From Mesorhizobium carmichaelinearum (GTDB taxonomy: Bacteria; Pseudomonadota; Alphaproteobacteria; Rhizobiales; Rhizobiaceae), in assembly GCF_900199455.1 (NCBI RefSeq), contig NZ_FZQR01000001.1:62001-126000 (forward strand): 64,000 nucleotides of DNA. The letters run 5' to 3'. Below are positions 55,146 to 64,000 of this stretch, piece by piece (the first letter of the stretch is position 1; each line of letters opens with the position of its first letter). The position numbers were made by a program, and so were the translations under genes. The notes under the pieces are model-generated. The model did no database searches and was not told the DNA's origin. It saw only the letters and a list, made by a program, of their open reading frames with translations.

Positions 55146-55823
55146 ATGAAAACTTATCTGGCGGAAGTTCTAGGCACATTTCTGTTGGTGTTCATCGGCA
55201 CGGCGTCGGTGGTGACGGGCGGCTTCGGCGGCGCGCTGCCGCTCGGCCAAGAAGGCATCGGTCTGGCATTCGGCATCGGCCTCATCGCGGCCGCTTATGC
55301 GATCGGTCCGATTTCAGGCGCGCATCTCAATCCGGCGGTGACGCTCGGCGTCTTCCTTGCCGGCCGGCTGCCGGCCAAGGACGTCATCCCCTACTGGATC
55401 GCGCAGATCATCGGCGCCATCCTGGCTTCGCTGGCATTGTGGATCATCGTTTCCGGCCAAGCCGGCGGTCACACCGGCGGCTTCGGCGCCAATGGCTGGG
55501 ACGTGGCGAAATGGGGCATGAGCTCGGCCTTCCTGTGGGAATTGATCGGCACCTTCACCTTCGTCACGGTGATCCTCGGCGTGACCGCTGAAAAGCACTC
55601 GACGGCGTTTGCCGGCCTGGTCATCGGCCTGACGCTGGCCGGCATTCACTTCGCCATGATCCCGGTCACCGGCACCTCGGTCAATCCGGCCCGCTCCATC
55701 GGCCCGGCGCTGTTCACCGGCGGTGCCGCGCTCAGCCAGCTCTGGCTGTTCATTGTCGCACCGCTGATCGGCGGCGCCATCGCCGGCGTCGTCGCCAAGG
55801 CGCGCATCTTCGAGAAGGATTGA
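55146..55823 (+). CDS. aqpZ: Aquaporin Z (water channel)
   Basis: 225-aa inner-membrane major intrinsic protein with six helices and both half-helix signature motifs: GAHLNPAVTLG and TSVNPARSIGPA. The residues around the second motif and the short loops match water-selective AqpZ rather than glycerol channels. AGGAGAGG precedes the ATG. A strong terminator follows, shared with the convergent katG gene. Confidence 0.95.
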   Translation: MKTYLAEVLGTFLLVFIGTASVVTGGFGGALPLGQEGIGLAFGIGLIAAAYAIGPISGAHLNPAVTLGVFLAGRLPAKDVIPYWIAQIIGAILASLALWIIVSGQAGGHTGGFGANGWDVAKWGMSSAFLWELIGTFTFVTVILGVTAEKHSTAFAGLVIGLTLAGIHFAMIPVTGTSVNPARSIGPALFTGGAALSQLWLFIVAPLIGGAIAGVVAKARIFEKD

Positions 55824-55841
55824 TTTTCGAAGCTGAAATGC

Positions 55842-55871
55842 AAAAGGCGCGGGTCATGGCCCGCGCCTTTT
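55842..55871. terminator. Bidirectional intrinsic terminator between aqpZ and katG
   Basis: AAAAGGCGCGGG (55842-55853) and CCCGCGCCTTTT (60-71 of the same block) pair exactly around a 6-base loop, with a T-run on one side and an A-run on the other. It serves aqpZ on the plus strand and katG on the minus strand. Confidence 0.85.
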
Positions 55872-55899
55872 TTGTTGAGTGGAGAAAACTTCGCCTTGA

Positions 55900-58185
<2,286 letters not shown>

Positions 58186-58246
58186 CTAGGCCGCATTCGC
58201 GATAAAAACAAATTGCCTTTCCTGTTCATTTCGATAGGATTTTCTT

Positions 58247-59155
58247 ATGATCGGATTGACAGTTCGCCAGATGCATTATTTCGACGCGCTGGCGCAGACG
58301 CTGCATTTCGGGCGTGCGGCAAAACTCGCCGGCGTCAGCCAACCGGCACTGTCCTCGCAGATCGCGGAAATGGAACAGCGGCTGAACTGCCGGCTCTTCG
58401 AACGCGGCGGCAAGTCGGTGCGTATGACCGACGAAGCGATCGCGCTCTTGCCGCGCATCGAACGCATCCTGGCCGACATACGCGACGTCGAAACCACGGC
58501 CCGGCGTGGCCGGACGGCCATGGAGGGGCGTTTCCGGCTGGGCATCATCCCGACCGTCGCGCCCTATCTTTTGCCGCGCGCTTTGCCCGAACTGAAAAAG
58601 CATTTCCCGGCCTTGCTGCTCGAATTGCGCGAGGCGGTCACCGCCTCGCTGGTCGAGGACATCGCCTCGCGAAAGCTCGATGCTTTCATCGCGGCCCTTC
58701 CACTCGACCATCCCGGCCTGATCACCGAGGCGCTGTTTTCCGACCGGTTCTTCCTCGCCGTACCATCAGGCGATCCGGCCTTCGCCTCGCCGCCGGTTCC
58801 GCCCGAAAGCCCGGCGCTGGAACGACTGATGCTGCTCGAGGAAGGCCACTGCCTGCGCGAACAGGCGCTCGCGGTCTGCGGCAATGTGCGGCCGGTGGCG
58901 ATGGCCAGCTACGGCGCCACCAGCCTGACCACGCTGTTGCAGATGGTGGCGCATGGGCTCGGCGTCACGCTCATCCCCGAAATGGCCACGGGGCCTGCCG
59001 GCACCATCCCCGACCTCAAAATCGTGCCGTTCCAGGAGCCGATGCCGCAACGCATGATCTGCCTTGCCTGGCGGCGCAACAATGCACGGCATGGGGAGTG
59101 TGTGGAACTGGCGAAGATCATTCGCAGCCTCGGCGCGGTGGTGCTGGCCGCGTGA
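58247..59155 (+). CDS. oxyR: Hydrogen-peroxide-sensing regulator OxyR
   Basis: 302-aa LysR-type regulator. The helix-turn-helix is at residues about 5-60 (TVRQMHYFDALAQTLHFGRA, GVSQPALSSQIAEMEQ). The regulatory domain retains both redox cysteines in GHCLREQALAVC, matching the E. coli Cys199/Cys208 pair and their neighbours. This distinguishes it from other LysR genes in the window. It is divergent from katG and should activate it after peroxide oxidation. Confidence 0.93.
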   Translation: MIGLTVRQMHYFDALAQTLHFGRAAKLAGVSQPALSSQIAEMEQRLNCRLFERGGKSVRMTDEAIALLPRIERILADIRDVETTARRGRTAMEGRFRLGIIPTVAPYLLPRALPELKKHFPALLLELREAVTASLVEDIASRKLDAFIAALPLDHPGLITEALFSDRFFLAVPSGDPAFASPPVPPESPALERLMLLEEGHCLREQALAVCGNVRPVAMASYGATSLTTLLQMVAHGLGVTLIPEMATGPAGTIPDLKIVPFQEPMPQRMICLAWRRNNARHGECVELAKIIRSLGAVVLAA

Positions 59156-59247
59156 GAGCGAACGGACCGGGCATCACGGAACCCGGGACAGGAACTCGCG
59201 GGTTCTCGGCGATTTCGGGTTGGCGATCATCTCGCGCTCCAGATGAC

Positions 59248-59772
59248 CTAGGAGGCCGTCGCATTATCTGCGATGGCGCGAGTCTCGTTCTGGCGTGAAC
59301 GCACCAGAAAATAGAGGGCGGCGATGTGCGTGATCATCAGCAGCGGCACGTAGATGACGGGGATGGCGTAGGTGGCGCCAAACAATCCTGCATGAGCAGG
59401 AAGATCGGCCTGGATGGCTTGGTAATAATCGACGATGAGGTCGACTATCCCAATGACATTGAAGGCGACGACGAACGGCCAGAAGAGCGGACGTATCCGC
59501 ACCGTGAGCAACGCCAGCATGGCCAGCACTCCAGTTGCGAAGTCGCCATAGGCGGCAAAGGTGGCGAAGCTGGCGGGCAGATCGGGGCTGACGACGCCCG
59601 GGAGGATGAAGACGAGCCCGAAAAAGCGGAAGCTGTGCAGCGTGGCAATGGCGCGTTGCGCCGCGACCCGGTCCATTGAGCTCAGCCAGGGCCAGATATA
59701 CGCACCGAAACACAGCAGCCATGCGACATAACCCAGAACGAGATGGGTCTGGAAAAGGATCTCCGTCGACAT
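59248..59772 (-). CDS. Multi-pass inner-membrane protein, 174 aa, uncharacterised
   Basis: Five or so hydrophobic helices (LVLGYVAWLLCFGAYIWPWL, FFGLVFILPGVVSPDLP, GVLAMLALLTVRIRPLFWPF, GATYAIPVIYVPLLMITHIA). It resembles small integral proteins often annotated as hypothetical; no catalytic motif is visible. A GGAGACC ribosome site precedes the ATG. It lies 13 bases after the methyltransferase on the same strand, so the two may act on the same process. Confidence 0.8.
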   Translation of the reverse strand: MSTEILFQTHLVLGYVAWLLCFGAYIWPWLSSMDRVAAQRAIATLHSFRFFGLVFILPGVVSPDLPASFATFAAYGDFATGVLAMLALLTVRIRPLFWPFVVAFNVIGIVDLIVDYYQAIQADLPAHAGLFGATYAIPVIYVPLLMITHIAALYFLVRSRQNETRAIADNATAS

Positions 59773-59785
59773 TTCTGGTCTCCTG

Positions 59786-60616
59786 TCAGCTGTTGGTCGA
59801 CGCGGCCTCGAACACCGCGGTCAGGATGCCGAGCCGGCCTTCCATGAGATTTCGTCCCAAATTGGCTGCAAGCTCGGCAAAGTCCGGCCCCATCACCACG
59901 CCGAGATTTGGCGGAGGCGGCGGACCCGACGCCCGTAACTGCACGAACCAGGCCTTGGCGACTGCGGTGTCGTCTTGCCATGCCAGCATGCGGAAGCCTG
60001 CCGGTTCGATCGTCTCCCGCGTCGCGTCGATCGTCAGCAGGAAGCTTGTCGCCGGCGTTCGCGCCCAGGGAAGCGGATAGTGCGGCTGGCCGCTGCCCAG
60101 CACGACGTCGAAAGTGGCAAACCTGCCGCCTGATTTCAGCACGCGCCGAAGCTCGCGGTAGAGCCGCGCCCGGTCGAAGATGTTCATCGCCACGTGCTGA
60201 AGCAGCACGATGTCGAAACGACCGTCATCGAATGGAAGCTCCAAGGCGTTGGCGGCCTGGAACGACAATTGCCCGCCCTGCCCCGTGCGCCCGGTCAGAT
60301 AACGCGCGGCCTCCACGAAAGGCTCGCTGAGGTCCACGCCGGTAACCTGACAGCCATAGGTCGCAGCCAGAAAGCGCGCCGGCCCGCCGATACCCGAGCC
60401 GACGTCCAGGATCGACATTCCCGCTGCGATGCCCGCCAATTGGGCAAGCTCGGCGGTCGCCGCAAGCCCACGGGTGTGAAACTGGTCTAGGGTGCCCAGT
60501 TGCTGCGGGGTGAGAAGCCGATCCTCCGGGCCGAGAGCCGCCAGTACCGTCTTCAGCCGCTCAGTCAGGCCGGTCGCACGATAATGGTCGCGCACCCCAT
60601 CAAGTTCATCGGTCAT
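59786..60616 (-). CDS. SAM-dependent class I methyltransferase (UbiE/Methyltransf_11 type)
   Basis: 276-aa protein with SAM motif I LDVGSGIGGPARFLAATYG, the acidic residue in VTGVDLSEPFVEAA, motif post-I ELPFDDGRFDIVLLQHVAMN and LKSGGRFATFDVVLGSG. It resembles small-molecule methyltransferases of the sterol/ubiquinone-like group. The substrate is not known. GGAGG lies eight bases ahead of the ATG. It is divergent from the LysR gene at 60696, which could regulate it and its membrane-protein partner. Confidence 0.88.
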   Translation of the reverse strand: MTDELDGVRDHYRATGLTERLKTVLAALGPEDRLLTPQQLGTLDQFHTRGLAATAELAQLAGIAAGMSILDVGSGIGGPARFLAATYGCQVTGVDLSEPFVEAARYLTGRTGQGGQLSFQAANALELPFDDGRFDIVLLQHVAMNIFDRARLYRELRRVLKSGGRFATFDVVLGSGQPHYPLPWARTPATSFLLTIDATRETIEPAGFRMLAWQDDTAVAKAWFVQLRASGPPPPPNLGVVMGPDFAELAANLGRNLMEGRLGILTAVFEAASTNS

Positions 60617-60695
60617 GGCAAGATGCCTCCTGTCTTCAGACTCTTACCTAAGCCCGCTTCCATCGTTCGACTATCCGCTGTAATCATAACAACCC

Positions 60696-61604
60696 ATGAA
60701 GCAGAACTACACAATCCGGCATGGGGCGCTTGATGGCGTCGAGGTGTTCCTGGCTGTCGCCAGACGCCGCAACTTCCGCCGCGCCGCCGCCGATCTCGGC
60801 GTGACGCCTTCGGCCGTGAGCCAGGCGGTGCGCGCGCTGGAAGCGCGGCTTGGTGCGGCGCTGTTTGTCCGCACGACGCGCAGTGTCGGTCTGACCGAGG
60901 CCGGTCAGCGGTTCCTCGACCGTGCCGGCCCTGCTTTCGAGGAGATTGTCGCCGCCGGCGAGGCCGCGCGCGATGTCGGCCAGCGGCCGACCGGTCTGCT
61001 GCGCCTGTCCGTGCCGCGCGCCGTCGTGCCGTTGATCCTGGAGCCGGTGATCGCGTCGTTCTGCCAGGCCTATCCCGAAGTCGAACTGGAGATCGCGGCG
61101 AGTGACGAGATGGTCGATCTGGCAACCGGGGGGTTCGATGCCGGTATCCGCCTCGGCCAGTTCATTGCGCCCGACATGGTCGCGGTGCGGCTGACCCCGT
61201 CATTCCCGTTCGTGGTGGTCGGCAGCCCCGACTATCTTGAGCGCCACGGCCGCCCCGAGCGTATCGATGACCTGCGCCGCCACGCCTGCCTGCGCTTGCG
61301 CCGTTCGAACGGCGCCATTGCGCCCTGGACGTTCGTCGACGGCAACGAGGCGATCGAGGCCAGTGTCTCAGGCCCGCTGATCGCGCATGACTACCCTACG
61401 CTGGTCGGGGCCGCGATGCGTGGGATCGGGCTGGCGCAAATCCCTCGACCCGTCGCCGAAGGTCCGATAGGCCAGGGGAAACTCGAGCCTGTGCTGGACA
61501 CCATCGCGGCGACGACGCCGGGCGTCTTCCTCTATCATCCCGGCAAGCGCCAGATCCTGCCGAAGCTGCGCGCCTTCATCGACCACCTCAAATCCGGGGT
61601 CTGA
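60696..61604 (+). CDS. LysR-family transcriptional regulator
   Basis: 302-aa LysR protein of the AaeR/DmlR type. Helix-turn-helix: VEVFLAVARRRNFRRAAADL, GVTPSAVSQAVRALEARLG. The substrate-binding domain begins PTGLLRLSVPRAVVPLILEP and contains GGFDAGIRLGQFIAPDMVAV. No clear ribosome site precedes the ATG, so the start is set by the domain boundary. It is divergent from the methyltransferase gene with 79 bases between; no obvious dyad was seen. Confidence 0.87.
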   Translation: MKQNYTIRHGALDGVEVFLAVARRRNFRRAAADLGVTPSAVSQAVRALEARLGAALFVRTTRSVGLTEAGQRFLDRAGPAFEEIVAAGEAARDVGQRPTGLLRLSVPRAVVPLILEPVIASFCQAYPEVELEIAASDEMVDLATGGFDAGIRLGQFIAPDMVAVRLTPSFPFVVVGSPDYLERHGRPERIDDLRRHACLRLRRSNGAIAPWTFVDGNEAIEASVSGPLIAHDYPTLVGAAMRGIGLAQIPRPVAEGPIGQGKLEPVLDTIAATTPGVFLYHPGKRQILPKLRAFIDHLKSGV

Positions 61605-61650
61605 GATAGCGAAGGATGCCGCCTCTGGCGCTTCGCTTGCACCAAAGCTC

Positions 61651-62754
61651 TCATGGTATAAATATCAGAAATACATAAGTAAAAAATACCACAAGATGGA
61701 CCATTCCGGTCAAGAACGTCGTTCTTTCAGTGCTGAAGCTTACATTGCATATGAAAAGCGCCAAGACCAAAAGGACCGCATCAGCAGCCGGCAACCCCAG
61801 GGTCAGTCCTCTCCCCGTCAGCAGGCTGGCGGCCGCGACTCCCGGTATGGTCAGGCCGATCGTGGCGCAAGCCGAACCCATCGCGACATTCAAACCGCGC
61901 TGCAGCTCGTTGTTGAGTGATGCGCGCACCGCCGAAATGGCCTCCGGCATCAACACCAGCCCCGCGATCATTGCCCCGACAATGCTGTCAGCCTGGGTCA
62001 CCTGGTAGGCAACGAGCGTGTCTTCGACGCTTGCCGCGACCTGCTCGGCGAGCATGACAATTCCGATCAGCCCGGCCATCAGCAGAAGAGCGCTGGCAGA
62101 GATGTTCTCGTGAGGGGCAGCGCGCACCGAAACGTCGTGTGGTTGTCCCTGGGTAAAGTCTTCCCGGTGCCGGACGGTCTGCGCGAACACGAAGCTTGCA
62201 TAGAGCAGCACTGAAAGGACGCTAACGAAACCAAGTTGGGCTGCCGAAAACGTGCCGGGATCCGTGGTCTGGGTGTAGGTCGGCAGAATAAGCGTCATGA
62301 CGGTCAGCGCGATCAGAACCGCCAGATAGGCACTGGTCCCTTGCCGCACGATGGACTGCTTGCGATGACGCCAGCCGCCAAGCGCGAGACACATGCCGAC
62401 AACGCCGGTGGATGTGATCATCACCGTCGAGAAGACGGACTCCCGTGCCAGCGTCGGGTTGTTCTCCCCATGCAGCATCATGGAAACAATGATCGACACT
62501 TCGATTGCCGTGACGGCAAACGTCAGCACCAGCGTGCCGTACGGCTCCCCCACCCGCCGAGCTACCGCCTCGGCGTGGTCGAGCACCACGAAAATGGTGA
62601 CGAACATGATCGCACACGACAGCGCACCGACAAGGATCCTGGCGTTCAGCGAACCCTGGTCCACCGACAGCCCACTGGCTCTGACCGCGACAGCCGTCGC
62701 CAGCGCAGCGAGGGGCATCGCGTAGGAAATCGCCGATCGTCCGAAACCAGTCAT
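61651..62754 (-). CDS. chaA: Calcium/sodium:proton antiporter, ChaA-like (CaCA superfamily)
   Basis: 367-aa integral protein with about eleven helices. The two family alpha-repeats carry acidic transport residues: YGTLVLTFAVTAIEVSIIVS in the first half and IAGLVLMPEAISAVRASLNN in the second. It exports cations in exchange for protons and can contribute to pH or calcium tolerance. The intergenic region to the convergent LysR gene (61605-61650) is A+T-rich. No regulatory link to neighbours is evident. The short 62755-62953 gap to the next gene holds nothing I can support. Confidence 0.88.
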   Translation of the reverse strand: MTGFGRSAISYAMPLAALATAVAVRASGLSVDQGSLNARILVGALSCAIMFVTIFVVLDHAEAVARRVGEPYGTLVLTFAVTAIEVSIIVSMMLHGENNPTLARESVFSTVMITSTGVVGMCLALGGWRHRKQSIVRQGTSAYLAVLIALTVMTLILPTYTQTTDPGTFSAAQLGFVSVLSVLLYASFVFAQTVRHREDFTQGQPHDVSVRAAPHENISASALLLMAGLIGIVMLAEQVAASVEDTLVAYQVTQADSIVGAMIAGLVLMPEAISAVRASLNNELQRGLNVAMGSACATIGLTIPGVAAASLLTGRGLTLGLPAADAVLLVLALFICNVSFSTERTTFLTGMVHLVVFFTYVFLIFIP

Positions 62755-62953
62755 TCAAGCCCCCATATGTTTCTGCGAACCTTGCGGAAAGCCTGTAGGG
62801 AGCGCCTCAGCCAATGTCATCGCAAAGCCGGCAAGCCCATCGCCCGGCGATCGACTCCGGCAAACGGCACCGACCCACGGCTCCCGAAGATGCCGCAAGG
62901 TCGCGCGACCTTGGCATTGTTGAGCGCAATGACAAAATCGAGGCGCCCACCCC

Positions 62954-64000
62954 TCACGCCGTCTTCTGCACCACCAGTCCGAGCTCCTCGACCATCGCCT
63001 GACGCATCAAAAACTTCTGCGGCTTGCCGGTCACCGTCATCGGCAATTCGGTGCGGAAGCGGATGTGACGGGGGATCTTGTAGTGGGCGATCTGGCCAGC
63101 GCAGAAATTCTTGATCTCCTGCTCGGTTGCGATCTGGCCGGGCTTGAGCACGATCCAGGCGCACAGCTCCTCGCCATACTTTTGGTCGGGAATGCCGAAC
63201 ACCTGCACCTCCCTGACCTTGGGATGGCGGTAGAGGAACTCCTCGACCTCCCTGGGATAGACGTTCTCGCCGCCGCGGATGACCATATCCTTGACCCGGC
63301 CGACGATGTTGCAATAGCCCTCGGCGTCTATCGTGGCGAGGTCGCCGGTGTGCATCCAGCCGTCGCTGTCGATCGCCTCGCGGGTCTTTTCCAAATCGTC
63401 CCAATAGCCCTTCATCACGGAATAACCGCGCGTGCAGAGTTCGCCCGGCGCGCCGACGGCGACAGTAGCGCCATCGGCATCGATGGCCTTGACCTCGACA
63501 TGGGGGTGGATGCGGCCGACCGTCGAGACGCGCTTCTCCAGCGGGTCGTCGACGCCGCTCTGGAAGGACACCGGGCTGGTCTCGGTCATGCCATAGGCGA
63601 TGGTCACCTCCGACATATGCATCAGCGACACCACCTTCTTCATCACCTCGATCGGGCATGGCGAGCCGGCCATGATGCCGGTGCGCAGGCTGGAGAGATC
63701 GAAGTTTGCGAAATCCGCATGGTCGAGCATGCCGACGAACATGGTCGGCACGCCGTAGAGGCCGGTGCAGCGCTCCTGCGCCACGGCCTTCAGCGTAGCG
63801 CCGGGGTCGAACCCCTCGCCTGGGAAAACCATGGTCGCGCCCTTGGTGACGCAACCCATCGTGCCCATCGACATGCCGAAGCAGTGATAGAGCGGCACCG
63901 GGATGCAGAGCCGGTCGTCAACGGTGAGCTTAATGGCCGAGGTGACGAAATTGCCGTTGTTGACGATGTTGTGGTGCGTCAGCGTCGCGCCCTTGGGGGC
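62954..64000 (-). CDS. AMP-binding acyl-CoA synthetase, N-terminus outside window
   Basis: The C-terminal 348 residues are visible; the gene continues beyond the right edge. The ATP-binding motif enters at the edge ([15 protein letters not shown]), followed by [14 protein letters not shown], the hinge [20 protein letters not shown] and [20 protein letters not shown], and the catalytic lysine region [15 protein letters not shown]. It activates a fatty or aromatic acid to its CoA ester in two steps. The family is the medium/long-chain acyl-CoA synthase group; the acid is not defined. Read-through to the GTG at 63898 is internal, not a real start. Confidence 0.9.
   Translation of the reverse strand, partial: APKGATLTHHNIVNNGNFVTSAIKLTVDDRLCIPVPLYHCFGMSMGTMGCVTKGATMVFPGEGFDPGATLKAVAQERCTGLYGVPTMFVGMLDHADFANFDLSSLRTGIMAGSPCPIEVMKKVVSLMHMSEVTIAYGMTETSPVSFQSGVDDPLEKRVSTVGRIHPHVEVKAIDADGATVAVGAPGELCTRGYSVMKGYWDDLEKTREAIDSDGWMHTGDLATIDAEGYCNIVGRVKDMVIRGGENVYPREVEEFLYRHPKVREVQVFGIPDQKYGEELCAWIVLKPGQIATEQEIKNFCAGQIAHYKIPRHIRFRTELPMTVTGKPQKFLMRQAMVEELGLVVQKTA

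Overview
The window looks like chromosome from an alphaproteobacterium of the order Hyphomicrobiales, most likely Mesorhizobium or a close relative. The inference rests on high G+C, dense amino-acid ABC transporters and LysR regulators, the katG/oxyR and aqpZ types, and a guaA 3' end that appears to have been used as an integration site, as known for Mesorhizobium integrative elements. No rRNA, tRNA, CRISPR array or complete transposase was seen.

Region 1 (1-16.3 kb) holds two polar amino-acid ABC uptake loci. The first is a minus-strand, translationally coupled operon: Rieske oxygenase, ferredoxin reductase, PLP aminotransferase, GlcD-type FAD oxidase, a DUF2817 peptidase-like domain fused to the transporter ATPase, binding protein and permease. 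A divergent LysR gene and a clean LysR-type dyad sit upstream. It reads as import and oxidative breakdown of an unidentified amino compound. The second locus has an ATPase, two permeases, an alanine-racemase-like protein lacking the usual catalytic tyrosine, a binding protein and a CapA-like protein, with its own divergent LysR gene. Region 2 (16.4-19.0 kb) is an Lrp-type regulator divergent from arginase and ornithine cyclodeaminase, giving arginine to ornithine to proline.

Region 3 (19.0-42.8 kb) is the most unusual part. It has a 3,404-aa unrecognised beta-rich protein, three tandem paralogues of about 235-245 aa, a small DUF6916-like protein followed in frame by an autotransporter barrel remnant, then a coupled set: multicopper oxidase, tyrosinase, a LodA-like quinoprotein oxidase gene (frameshifted here), a small protein, a LodB-like flavoprotein and a DJ-1/PfpI protein. 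Two copper oxidases and a quinoprotein oxidase with its maturation enzyme suggest an extracellular or envelope oxidative-chemistry locus.

Region 4 (42.8-49.8 kb) is a 7.0-kb segment bounded by two copies of the guaA 3' end. It carries a four-gene operon (coiled-coil protein, repeat-bearing OmpA-domain membrane protein, Rab-like small GTPase, class III nucleotide cyclase) and ends with a second copy of the lodB 3' end plus the PfpI gene. This looks like two islands stacked at guaA that share the same right end.

Region 5 (49.8-64 kb) is ordinary chromosome: guaA, a MarR regulator with a clear operator, MTA/SAH nucleosidase, thioesterase, RsmB-type rRNA methyltransferase, aquaporin Z, katG divergent from oxyR, a methyltransferase and membrane protein pair, a LysR gene, a ChaA-type antiporter, and a partial acyl-CoA synthetase at the right edge.
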